64,000 nucleotides of DNA from Pelecanus crispus (lineage: Eukaryota; Chordata; Aves; Pelecaniformes; Pelecanidae). Below the pieces are notes generated by a model, which was given only the letters and a program-made list of their open reading frames with translations, did not search any database and had not been told where the DNA came from. Shown piece after piece: positions 52,637-63,931 of the stretch. The stretch's first letter is position 1; each line of letters opens with the position of its first letter. The stretch is from the NCBI RefSeq assembly GCF_030463565.1, contig NC_134661.1:8394542-8458541 (forward strand). Direction: 5' to 3'. Position numbers and translations under genes: made by a program.

Positions 52637-54667
52637 ATGGTGCTCCCCTGCGCCTGCAACGGCTTCGGTAGCGGCTGGCTGGTGCCCGAGGAGCCCCGCG
52701 GCCGCAGCAACTCCATCCCCCCGGTGCAGACCCCCACCGCCAAGCACATGCTGGCTTACCTGCCCCGGCCGCCCACCAACACCGGCCGGTACGGCACCTT
52801 CCCCCAGAAGGTATGGCTCGCGCCGGGGCTCTGGGGCATCCCTCGGACGGGATGCCGCCGGGTGGCTGTGGTTGTCGGAGGCAATTTCTCACCGATGGGC
52901 TCCTTTCCGCCCTGCAGCCCAAACTCCCAGCTGCCCCCGGGGCTATGGCAGAGGACGGGCAGCAGCAAGCCGGTGCCGCTGCTGCCAAGAGAAGCGCCCC
53001 GATGCCAAACTACCCCTCCCCACCTCGCCATGGCAGCATCGTCCCTGGTGAGCCATCCCTGCCGCCGAGCTGCAGCAGCGTGGCCGCCCAACACCATCCC
53101 AGCGATCCGTCCCGGTGCCCACCAGCCGCCCCGTGGGAGGCGGGCGCCCGCAGGTACCCGCTGCATGCGCTGAGCGTGCCCAACATCCCCAGCTCGGTAC
53201 CCGGCAAGACACCCATCCGCAGCACCGCCGCTGCCATCCCCGCTCCGGAGGGACTGCAGGGCCGGCGCCGCAAGCTGCTGGAGGAGGACGGCCCCGTGGT
53301 CCAGGCCAGCAAGCGGCAGCGGCAGCGCTACGTGACCAAGATGGGCAAGTGCCAGGTGAACCTGGGCAACATCCAGGAGAAGAAGCGGTTCCTCTCAGAC
53401 ATCTTTACCACCATCGTGGACCTCAAGTACCGCTGGTTCCTCTTCGTCTTCATGATGTGCTACATCGTCACCTGGGTGGTCTTCGGCACCGTCTACTTCT
53501 TCGACGCCTGGGCGCGGGGCGACGTTGGGCACCGGGGCGATCCCGAGTGGCGGGCGTGCATCGAGAACGTGGACGGCTTCATCTCTGCCTTGCTCTTCTC
53601 GGTGGAAAGCCAGCGGACCATCGGCTACGGCTCCCGGATGGTGACGGCCGACTGCGCCGAGGGCGTCATCCTGCTGATGGCACAGTCCATCGTCGGCTCC
53701 ATGATCGACGCCCTGATGGTGGGCTGCATGTTCGTCAAGATCTCCCGGCCCAAGAAGCGCGCCCAGACCCTCATCTTCAGCAAGAACTGCGTCATCTCCC
53801 ACCGGGACGAGAAGCTCTGCCTGATGTTTCGCGTGGGGGACCTGCGGGACAGCCACATGGTGGACGCCAAGATCCGGGCCAAGCTGATCAAGTCCCGGCA
53901 GACGGCCGAGGGGGAGTTCATCCCCCTGGAGCAGTCGGAGCTGAACCTGGGCTACGACACGGGGGAGGACCGCCTGTTCCTGGTGGAGCCCCAGGTCATC
54001 TGCCACGTCATCAACCGCCGCAGCCCCTTCTGGGACATGTCGGCCGAGTCGCTGCGCCGGGAGCAGTTCGAAATCATCATCATCCTCGAGGGCATCGTGG
54101 AAGCCACAGGCGAGTGGTCTGCGGGGGTCGGGGTGGGGACGGGCGGCTCCTCTGGGGTCCTGGAGATGCCGGGCGAAGCTGGGCTCGGGGCTGGCATCCT
54201 GGCCAGAGATGCCAGGGGTCGAATCTGGCTCTACCTTGGCAACGGGTGACCCAGGGCTGGAAGGCCCTCGTTAGGGTGGTTCGTTGCGGCAGCGGTGGCG
54301 GCTCAGCCGTTGTCTTGCCGCAGGAATGACGTGCCAAGCCCGCACCTCGTACACGGAGGACGAGATCCTCTGGGGGTACCGCTTCGAGCCCTGCATGTCC
54401 CTGGAGAAAGGCGCCTTCCGGGTGGACTACAGCCGCTTCGAGATGACCTTCGAGGTGCAGACCCCAGCGGCCAGCGCCAAGGAGCTGCAGGAGCTGAAGG
54501 AGCAGCAGGAGCGCTCCACGCTCAGCCTCTACCGGGACCACCTCCTGCAGCCCTGCGCCCCGCCGGGGAGCGGGCACGGCGAGGATGCTCCCACCGGGCT
54601 GCGCGTCCCCAGCAGCACGGCCGAGGACAGCCGGGACGAGCCGCCGGAGCCGGGGACCGCCGCCTGA
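52637..54667 (+). CDS. Kir3 (GIRK)-family inward-rectifier K+ channel, three coding exons
   Basis: Inwardly rectifying potassium channel of the G-protein-gated Kir3 group. Exons: 52637-52810 (the exon starts at about 52591 after CCCCCGCAG; ATG in a strong Kozak context, ACCGCCATGG), 52918-54109, 54324-54667; 569 codons plus stop. The join in VEATG|MTCQAR is at the intron position used by Kir3 genes, with a GC-AG intron. Residues 1-189 precede the conserved [15 protein letters not shown] start and match no Kir3 I know (GIRK4 has about 50 there). The core has TM1, the pore helix, filter TIGYG (292-296), TM2 and the cytoplasmic domain ([32 protein letters not shown]). The pattern mixes GIRK1 (D322, TSYTEDE) and GIRK2/4 (S286, D366, FDTG-like YDTG). 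An internal ATG at 52945 is a possible shorter start. The paralog is unresolved: a KCNJ3/KCNJ5-like extra member, perhaps the Kir3.5 type known from amphibians. Confidence 0.9.
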
Positions 54668-54885
54668 GCCGTGGGATGGGTCACCCAGCCGTGCCCTCGG
54701 CGCAGAGTGGGTGCCCGGCGGAGGGTCCCGCAGTGCCATAGCCCACCCTCCCGCCGCCGGGCTCAGGCCTGCTGCAGCCATGTGGCGTTAGTTTTGCAGA
54801 GTCGTTCTTTTGTGACAAGGAAGACGAGATCCAAACAAGGGGTGATTAAGGTCTCTTAAGTAAAAAAAAAAAAAAAAAGCACACA

Positions 54886-54891
54886 AATAAA
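54886..54891 (+). promoter_or_regulatory. Kir3-gene polyadenylation signal
   Basis: AATAAA after an A18 run, 219 bases past the stop codon; followed by TCGGTTTGTTTTGTTTGTAT, a GT/T-rich downstream element. Confidence 0.75.
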
Positions 54892-55140
54892 TCGGTTTGT
54901 TTTGTTTGTATGACACTTGACAGGGGCTGCTCGGACCCCGTAATGCACAGCACGGGGGGGACCGGGCGGGGAAGGGCTGGTGCCGGCCGCCCGGCGGGAG
55001 CCAGGAGCCCAGGCTGGCGGGGGGGGACTCTCCCGCACCTTCGCCCCCCGCTCGCAGCGGGGCCTGGCGCAGCCCCAACCCCAGCGCGGCCGCTCCCGCG
55101 GCCGGAGCCTGCCGGCCGTGGCGGCTTTTATAGCATCTCG
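54892..55140. other. Kir3-UBE4A spacer
   Basis: Short CpG-rich spacer between the Kir3 polyadenylation region and the UBE4A promoter. No feature recognised. Confidence 0.5.
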
Positions 55141-55598
55141 CCCCGCCCCGCCCCGCCCCATTGGCTCGGCCGCCCTTGGCCACGCCACGCCACGCTGACT
55201 GACAGCTGACAGCCGCCGAGGAAGGTTGGGCCCCGCGGGCTGCCGTAGCGCCCCGCGGCACGCCGGGAGTTATAGTCCCGGGAGGGGGCGCGGCCTCCTC
55301 GGGACCCCCCGTACCCCGCCGGGGCTGAGACTCGGCCCGGAGCGGGCGGCGCCGGGCCCCCAGAGACCCCCGAGGACCCCAGAGGCCCGCGGGGACCTCA
55401 GAGACCCCCCGGAGCCCCAGAGACCCGCGGGCCCCGCAGCGTCCCGGCGGGGCCGGTCTGCGGCACTCGCTCCTCCGCGCCGCCAGGGGCCGCTGCCGCC
55501 CGCCCGCCCTCTCTCCGGCTTCCGGCGCATGGATGTGACGCCTATTGAGACGCGACGCGGTGACGCCGGCGGCGGCGGAGCTGAGTGCCCTGGGCCCG
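55141..55598 (+). promoter_or_regulatory. UBE4A: UBE4A CpG-island promoter and noncoding first exon
   Basis: Three tandem GC boxes (CCCCGCCCCGCCCCGCCCC, 55141-55159), a reversed CCAAT box (ATTGG, 55160-55164), a THAP11/ZNF143-type motif on the - strand (ACTATAACTCCCG, 55264-55276, fitting ACTAYRNNNCCCR) and an ETS site (CTTCCGG, 55519-55525) are visible. A donor CCCG|GTGAGC at 55598/55599 and an acceptor CCCCGCAG ending at 55749 bracket a 150-base first intron, so a noncoding exon 1 ends at 55598. No TATA box. The start site is inferred to lie around 55520-55560. Confidence 0.7.
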
Positions 55599-55791
55599 GT
55601 GAGCGCCGAGCGGGCCGCGGCAGCGGCCGGTGCCCTCGCAGCGAGCGGCTGGGCCCGCCGCGCCCCGGGGAAGCGGCTCGGGGCCCGGGCAGCGCTGCTG
55701 GGGGCCCTGACGGCGCGGCTCGGCGCCCTGACGGTGGCTGTCCCCGCAGCCCTGCCCCGGCCCCCCCCGCATGGCGCGGCCCTGAGGGGAG

Positions 55792-58700
55792 ATGACCGAC
55801 CAGGAGAACAACAACAGCATCTCCAGCAACCCCTTCGCCGCCCTCTTCGGCTCCATCGCCGACGCCAAGCACTTCGCCGCCGTCCAGAAGCAGCAGCAGC
55901 TGCGGCAGCTGAGAGGTAGGGGGGGGCGCGGGCGTCGGGCCCTCCGGCCGGCGGAGCTGAGGCTTCTGCCGGCGGGGCATTGAGCAGCTCGGCTTTGCAG
56001 GCGAGGAGACTTCGGTCAGCCAGGATGACTCCGACAACAGCGTCTCCGAGAGCCTGGATGACTGCGACTACTCGGTGGCTGAGATCAGCCGCTCCTTCCG
56101 CTCGCAGCGGGAGCTGTGTGAGCAGCTCAACATCAACCACATGATCCAGAGGATCTTCCTCATCACCCTCGACAACAGTGAGGAACCTTGGGAACCCTCC
56201 TCATTCTGCCAGGGGGGCAGCTGGGGCGGGCGTTACAGGCTGGGGGAACTCCGTTGCACTGGGCAGAGCTTGCCAGATCCATCCGAAATTGGAGGGTAGA
56301 GCTGGGAGAGGGCACCTCCCTCAGCGCAGCAGCTCGCGGCAGGCGCCTCTGCCACGGGCAGGGCCCTGCCCGCTGGTTTCACCGCCTGCCGGCACATTCT
56401 CTGTCGGTTTGGGTGAAGTGGGTCGATCTGCACTTTTTCTCAGGCGACCCCAGCACGAAGAGCGGGAATGGGATCCCAGCGCGCTGCGTCTATCTGGAAG
56501 AAATGGCCACAGACCTGGATGACCAGGACTGGCTGGACATGGACAACGTTGAGCAGGTAGGGCCGCCTGCCTCGGGCCGCAGGCATTCCACTCGCTTGGG
56601 CGACAGGAATTGAATTTATTTCCTTGCAATGCATGCATGCCACATCCCAAATGCAGTCTGTTTGCCAAAGCCTGGCGTGGAGCTGCCGGTTGCAGCTTTG
56701 GTGGAAATGGCCATGGGGTTTTGGGGGTACGAGGCTGAGAAAGGCTTAGATTTTGCTGCTTCTCTTCCCTCCTTCCAGAGGCTGTGGGAGTGTGCTGCCG
56801 TGCAGATCAGCTGGGGATGGGAAGGGGAACAAATTTGGCCTGGATGGGGCGTGAGGGAAGGCTTGCGTGCGGCTATGGGAGGCAAGCGCCGCCGGCAGCG
56901 GGGCAGCGTGCCGTCTCTTGCACTGCCAAACCAAACTTTGTGATCAGCATTCATGCACGTGATCAGCTTCATTTGCAGACGCATCAGCTGTTCCTGGGGG
57001 GTGGTTCGGTGGAAATGACTTCTGTCAGGGCTGCTGCCGCTCTTGAAGGGGACTGGAGAAGTTGCTCAGCCAAGGAGCAAGCCTGAGGGTTTACACTGTA
57101 GTGCACTGTTACTTAATGAGGGATGGAGAGAGCTCTTCCAGGCAGAAATAATTTAGCTTGCGGCAATACGGGCCTTCTTTTTCTGGAGGGATTGTCTCTC
57201 TGCCAGGGCCCTTTCACTTTCTGTCTGTCTTTGCTGGTGCCTAGGCCCTGTTCACTCGCTTGCTGCTGCCAGAGCCTGGAAACCACCTGATTTACATGAC
57301 CTCCGCCAGCACTCAGAACCTCTCTGCCGACCGGGATGCGGGGGAGAGACAGATTCTGCGCTACCTCTATGCCTGTTTCCAGAGGGCAAGAGAAGAGGTG
57401 GGCAGGGGTTTCTGAGGAAGAAGGCAGTTCTGTCACCCAGCTTTCTGCTCCGAGGTGACCACGATGAGGTTTTGATGGGCAGAAGCGGATGCCAGGGCCT
57501 CAGCTCTGTCTCGTTCTCCTTGCATAGATAACAAAGGTCCCAGAGAACCTGCTGCCCTTTGCTGTGCGCTGCCGGAACCTGACTGTGTCAAACACTCGCA
57601 CTGTCCTCCTCACCCCAGAGATTTACGTCAACCAGAACGTGTACGAGCAGCTGGTGGACCTGATGCTGGAGGCGCTGAGAGGGGCACGTAAGTCCGGCCG
57701 GGTTGCGCCGCTAGCTTCGTGCTGCGAGGCCGCCTTTCACACTAAAGCTTGCAGGAAGAGCGTCCTGGACTCGGGTGAAGCTTTGGCTCCCCTCCTTGCC
57801 AAGAGGGAGGGCTGCGTTTAGGTTGTGGCATGTGTACCTGCGCTTGGAGTGTCATGGTGACGGCCTTGCTTCCCTCCCTAGACTTTGAAGATGTGACCGA
57901 GTTTCTCGAGGAGGTCATAGAAGCCTTAACGATGGATGAGGAGGTGCGGACGTTCGGGGAGGTGGTGGTTCCCGTGTTTGACATCCTGTTGGGCAGAATC
58001 AAGGACCTGGAGCTCTGCCAGATCCTGCTGTACACGTACCTCGATGTGCTCCTCTACTTCACGAAGCAGAAGGACATAGCAAAGGTGGGTGCCTCGGCCG
58101 TGATCGAGAGCTCCTCTGTGTGTGTGTGCTCTTACACCTCTCCTTCTTTTTGATAGCCTGTCCCAAACCCCTCAGCTTGTGGGTTTTTTTTACTGGAATT
58201 TTATGTAACCATCAGCATGTCCTGCTGCGTTCCCTAGGTTTTTGCAGGCTACATCCAGCCCAAGGATCCCAGCAATGGACAGATGTACCAGAAGACTTTG
58301 CTAGGCGCCATTTTAAACATTTCCTGCTTGTTAAAGACCCCCGGCGTAGTCGAGAACCATGGCTATTTTCTGAATCCATCCCGGTCCAGCCCGCAAGAGA
58401 TCAAAGTGCAGGAATCCAACATCCATCAGGTGGGCCAAAGCGTGATAGCACTGCTTCCCCATGTGTTTTAGTGGCCTCTCGTTGCCCAAGGGTTAAAGAC
58501 GCGATGTCAGGGCTTCCGTTCCACCACCAGCTCTTATAATAATAAGATAATCTGGCTTGTGACTAAGCAAGTCACGAAACTGCTTTAGATTCCCCAGCTG
58601 TAACACATGAATGGTTTCGCCTGCTTCCTCAGGTTGTTGTAACCCAAGTCTTTGTGTCAAGCAAGTCGTGTTTTATCAAAGTAGTTGTCTGAGCTTTGGG

Positions 58701-61700
58701 AAAAGGGGAGGGTGGTACTCATGGAACAGATCCTAGCACCATAACTTGAGGTGCTACGTGACGATCATCTGTCTTAGCTGTTGTAATCGCCAGGAAATAG
58801 TTTTTAGTACCTGTCCTGTAATAAAAATGCTAATTGACTCCCCAGCAGTGAAAGCAACAGGCGGTATTCTCTCTCGTTATGAAAGTAAATAGCTTTCTCA
58901 GAGGAACAGTGCTCAGAACATTTCAGTAGGTAAGGAGTGAAGCATCAGAACGCAGGATATAAATACAGGAGTAAATTTGGGTGTGGAAGCGGTCACAGAG
59001 AGAGGCTTTCCCAGCCACACCATTTTTTTCGGGGTTGTTGTTGCTGCCAAAAACGTGTAAAGAATTTGGGGTTTACTCCCCATGGAAACAACTTGCTCTC
59101 GACTATGCTTTTGAGGATGTCCCTAAATATACTTTGCCTCGGGATCTGACCCACTCGTAACGTGTGTGTCTGACGGGTGATTAATAGAGGCGTCCTGGCC
59201 GTGATTTACTTTGGAAGCCCTGCCCCTTGGAAGAGCAGGATGCGGTCTGGAGCCGGGAGAGCTCTGAGAGCATTAATGATGGGAGAGGCAAAAGAGCGAT
59301 CCCACCAATGACTCCTTCAACCACGTTCTGTTCCCCATAACAGTTTATGGCCCAGTTCCATGAGAAGATCTACCAGATGCTGAAGAACCTGTTGCAGTTG
59401 TCTCCAGAGACGAAGCACAGGATTCTCTCCTGGCTGGGAAACTGCCTCCACGCGAACGCGGGCCGCACCAAAATTTGGGCTAACCAGATGCCGGAGATCT
59501 TCTTCCAGATGTACGCTTCGGATGCCTTCTTCCTCAACCTGGGAGCTGCCCTCCTGAAGCTGTGCCAGCCCTTCTGCAAACCAAAATCTCCGAGGCTGCT
59601 AACCTTCAACCCTACTTACTGTGCCCTGAAAGAGCTGAACGAAGAGGAGAGGAGGAGCAAGAATGTACATATGAAAGGTACGCCCAAACCTCAGGGGAGC
59701 AAGGGAGTGGGAAAGGGGATCTCCTCAGGTCTTTACCTCTCTCAGTAGCACCCTCTCAATGCACGCCAGTAAAGGGAGAGTTGAATGAGTCGAGAGAAGG
59801 AAGGGAAGAGCTGAATACAAATAAAATGCTGCCTTGCATCGCCTGCAGTCGTTTTGTGTCTTCAGCGGGAGCTCGCTTGATCCCTGTCCTCACCAACGCT
59901 GCTGGGTAGGACTCGACACAGAGATGCTTTTCATTCCAGGTTTGGAAAAAGAAACGTGCTTGATACCTGCTCTGAGCGAGCAAGAGCCGGAGTTTGCAAA
60001 CAGCTACAATCTGGTGACAGAAAACCTGGTACTCACGCAGTACACCCTTCACTTGGGATTTCACAGGTAACTGCTCTCGGATCACCCCTAGTGCCGCTTT
60101 CCACCTGCATACGGCCACGTAAATTTTTAGTAAGTACTCAGAATACAGGGTGTGCCGGTTGCGCTGCCAAGTACCTTTCGTTGCACGTTTTGACTGACGT
60201 TTGAGCCTCGGGCTCACTGATTTTTGGAAAGAAACTTTGTCCCCTGGTGCTCACAGTCAACGCTAACAGTCTTATGGGCTCCACATGATTTATAGAAACA
60301 TAACAGCCAAGTGCTGGCTGTCTGTGGGTCGCGCACTTCCCCCTCTCATCGGGGAATGAGCTGCTGGCGTCTCGCTTCTCTACTAGAAAGCGTCTCGGTG
60401 GCAGAGCGCCTGCCTGCTGCGAGCTCTCCGAACAGCCCCAGTAAAGGGATTTAATGTGAAGCAGAAATGCAAGGTAGCTGTCCGTTTCCAGGAAAGGATT
60501 TTCTGGACACCAGAACACGCTATTTTTCTCAGCTTCTCTCTGCAAATCGTTGCTTGGATACTGTGAGGTCACCGCTGATCCAAGCACCGTCCCCTTCTGG
60601 TTTATTCTCTAAATATAGAAATAGACGAAAAAGTCATGCAAGTGGCTTGTTGCTGGGAAACTGAAAATGTCACCTCGCAGGCATCGCTCAGGCTTGCCGG
60701 ATTCCTGACCTTGGTAACCTAAGGGGGTTCGCAGCTGTGCTGGCTCGTTGTCCGCGCCCCTGCAGAGAGCTTCGCGGCGGTCGTCAGTTTACCAGGCCGC
60801 TGTGCAGACTGCTGCGGTTCCTCGGTCCGGTCCAGTATCCTCCCAAGTCCTGGCTTGCCTTTCTCCAAAGGTTTCCCATCACTGGCCCCTCAGACAGATT
60901 ATCCACAGTAAACAGTTTGAACAGGATAAAAGCGTGCGCTAGCTTATGTATTGCTTAGGTGCTCTGTGCTGAACATGTGTACGTCTCGCCTCATCTCCTC
61001 CTTGCCTTGTTTTCTGGGTAGGTTGCACGACCAGATGGTAAAGATAAACCAAAGCCTTCACCGCCTGCAAGTAGCGTGGCGAGAAGCCCAGCAGAGCTCC
61101 AGCCCTGCTGCCGACAGCCTCAGGGAGCAGTTCGAGCGCCTGATGACCATCTATCTCTCCACCAAGACGGCGATGACGGAGCCGCAGATGCTGCAGAACT
61201 GCCTGAATCTGCAGGTGTCCATGGCGGTTCTGCTGGTGCAGCTGGCCATGGGAAACCGCGGGACGGAGCTGCTAGAGCTGACCTTCCCGCTGCCAGAGGT
61301 GGAAAACAGCACATTGGCCTATGTGCCAGGTGATGCCGCTTGTCCCACGGGCCATCTGTCCGTGTGCCTACCGCAATTGACCGTCCAAGTCTAGAGCTAC
61401 TCGCGTATTACTGCGTCTAGAGTAGTCACACGTGCGCGGCCCGATTCCTTAAGATGCTTGTAGCACCTGGGTTTCCTCTTCACTGAGGTGCTTAAAGGAC
61501 ATTTTGCCTCTGAAAAGAAGGGTTCCAGAGCACGTAAAACAGCGTAGGGAAGGTTAGCCACAACTTCAAAAAACAGCAGCGAGGTCAGAAGCCCCAGAGA
61601 AAGCTGGGAGCTCCTCATTCACCTTACAGGCTAATCCTGGTACCTTCTAGATGAGCACCGGGAGAGCTGTCTGAGGAAGGACCTTCCTGTCCAGGGCAGG

Positions 61701-63613
61701 ACACAGTGCTACAACCGATGGCATCTTTCTTTGTGTTGAATATTCTCCCTGAAGAGGGTCACTTGAAAATTTGGGGCTCTTTTGAGGGGCCACACTTAGG
61801 GTATTGATGCTGCTGACGTTTTAAAGAGCCCCCTCACGGCCAAGTTGCAAAGTTTTGCCAAATACTGTATTGCTTTACTGTTCTCCCCATGCACAAAATC
61901 CTCCTTGTGGTTTCTGTTTAGAGATTCTCTTCCCTTGAGCTTTTTTGTGTAACAGTGCGTACGATCAGCAGACGGCTGCTGGGTTTCACCCTGTAAGCGA
62001 CCTGACTTCTGAGAGAGGTGAAGTGAATCCTGTGTGTTGCACATTTTATCAGGCTGGGCATCCTTCACGGCTGCGGTGTTCTGATACAGCTAGTCAGTTC
62101 CCAAAACTTCAATTGGAATTGGGGCGATGAGGGGAGAGCAGATGGGAGGCTAGAGAAGGGCAAAATGAGCTGCCCGAGGAGGAACTCACGTGCAATCTGT
62201 TTGCAGAATTCTTTGCCGATAATCTGGGTGACTTCTTCATTTTCCTGCGGCGTTTCGCTGACGACATCTTGGAGACTTCTGCTGATTCCCTGGAGCACAT
62301 CCTTCACTTTGTTACTGTTTTCATGGGTGATGTGGAGAGGTAAGTACAGCCCCGGGTGTGAGCCCTGGGTGCTTATCTGCAGAGCGCCCAGAGGGGAACA
62401 AGCAAGTGGAAATTGTCAGAGGTGTTTTGAGGTTTGGTTTAGACATCCGTGAGTGGGTTGATCTCATCAGAGAAGCTAAATTCTGCCCGCAGGATGGCAC
62501 AGTGAACGAGGCCCTTGCAGGCTTCAGGCGAGGTACAAACAGGATTCGGTGTCTAAATACTCGTTTGGTCGTATTACACAGGAGCTTCATCAGCGGGAGT
62601 CATTTTGGTACTTGTTAGAGGAAGCTATTGGGATTGCTCTGTTTGGAGAGTCTCTATGAAGTCTACTATGGTAGCTGAGCACTGCACAAAACTGAGTAGT
62701 TTTAGCAATCTTCCTGATAAGACGTTGCTGCATACGCTACGTTTCTGCTGTTCGTTTGTTTACACTTGCATGTGTAAATACAGCGAACTCACGGCGGCGG
62801 CAGGAGCAGATGGGGATTTCACTTGGTAGGCAGCTCTCGCTGTTCCCGCTCTCCCTGGGCTGGCCCCGGGAGACGGAGGCTGTAGTTCTTCCTGGCAGTA
62901 CCCTGCGGCGTGACCTTGGGCATGTGGTTCGGCTTCTGCCCCACACGTGCGGCAGGGGAGAGTTTTATACCCTCACCTCGGTGATCTGTCCTGTACTGGA
63001 CAGCAGGCCTAGTGGGCAAAGCGCTTTGGACTTGCAGGATAAGTAGGAAGCAAGTCGCTGGGCAGTAAGTAAACGGCTGGGACGGCAAGTCAGGTTTGCT
63101 CGGGAGCTACGGCTGACGAGCAGGCACGGGCTGTGAGCAGCGTGCGCTGCCAGGGAGGGAGGAAAGCAGCAAGCTTTGCTGTTGCCACGCCCTCTCGCCT
63201 CCCTGCCTGAGATTTAACTGCGGGCATTGAGTGCGTGCCTTCACCCCGTGGCTCCAGGGTTGAGGGGGAGCCGCTGGGCGCCAGTGTTAGTTTTGCAGAT
63301 GGTCTGCAACAACTGGGCACTCCCGCATGGATGGGCGCAGCTCCTGGAGTGTTCCCTGCACAGCTCGGTCCCCGCCCCCTGGCCCTCATGCCATCCGGGA
63401 TTTGCTTTGTTGTTTTCTCTTGCAGGATGAAAAATCCTCATCTGCGAGCCAAGCTGGCAGAAGTGTTGGAAGCTGTGATGCCTCACTTAGATCAGGCCCA
63501 GAACCCACTCGTCTCGAGCGTGTTTCATCGCAAGCGGGTGTTCTGCTCTTACCAAAACGCTGCTCATCTTGCCGAGGCGCTTATCAAAGTCTTTGTCGAT
63601 ATCGAGTTTACTG
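55792..63613 (+). CDS. UBE4A: UBE4A, ubiquitin conjugation factor E4 A (5' part, runs off the window)
   Basis: E4/E3 U-box ubiquitin ligase of the yeast Ufd2 family, which extends ubiquitin chains on substrates of the proteasome and ERAD routes. Coding exons: 55792-55915, 56001-56177, 56444-56556, 57245-57397, 57528-57687, 57882-58084, 58238-58429, 59344-59677, 59940-60066, 61022-61329, 62207-62339, 63426-63613. All are GT-AG and the phases join to 737 codons plus one base. The start MTDQENNN is preceded by GGGGAG and lies in the second exon, and it matches human UBE4A from residue 1. Identity to human as I recall it is very high throughout ([12 protein letters not shown] region, [53 protein letters not shown]). 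This is the N-terminal and first part of the Ufd2 core domain; the rest of the core and the C-terminal U-box (human total 1066 residues) lie right of the window. Introns show no other gene. Confidence 0.98.
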
Positions 63614-63931
63614 GTAAGCACGAAAGGGGAAAAGTTGTCTTCCTTCTGTAACATCTGCAGGGGGAACGTCTCCAGGGTCTGAAGTACATCGGTGAAAACA
63701 AACGCATCGATTTGTGCTTTGTTAAGCTGCTTGGCGCTGTTAGGCAGGCGGCATTCCAGCAAAGCGTCAGTCTTTCCAAGGTTCTGGCTTGTACAGAACT
63801 GCGTATCTAGAAAGGATAACCTCTGGAGCTCAAGCTTTTCAGCTCAGCAGCAGTTATAGCGGGTCCTCACTCATCCTCTTCTAATGCGGGATCGGTTGTA
63901 CCGCTTTGAAATCGGTGACAGATTTCACTGT

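Noticed and set aside
54788-56140. 450-codon antisense open frame over the UBE4A CpG island
   Set aside because: Arg/Pro/Ala-rich composition of CpG-island DNA read backwards; no domain, and it overlaps real UBE4A exons.
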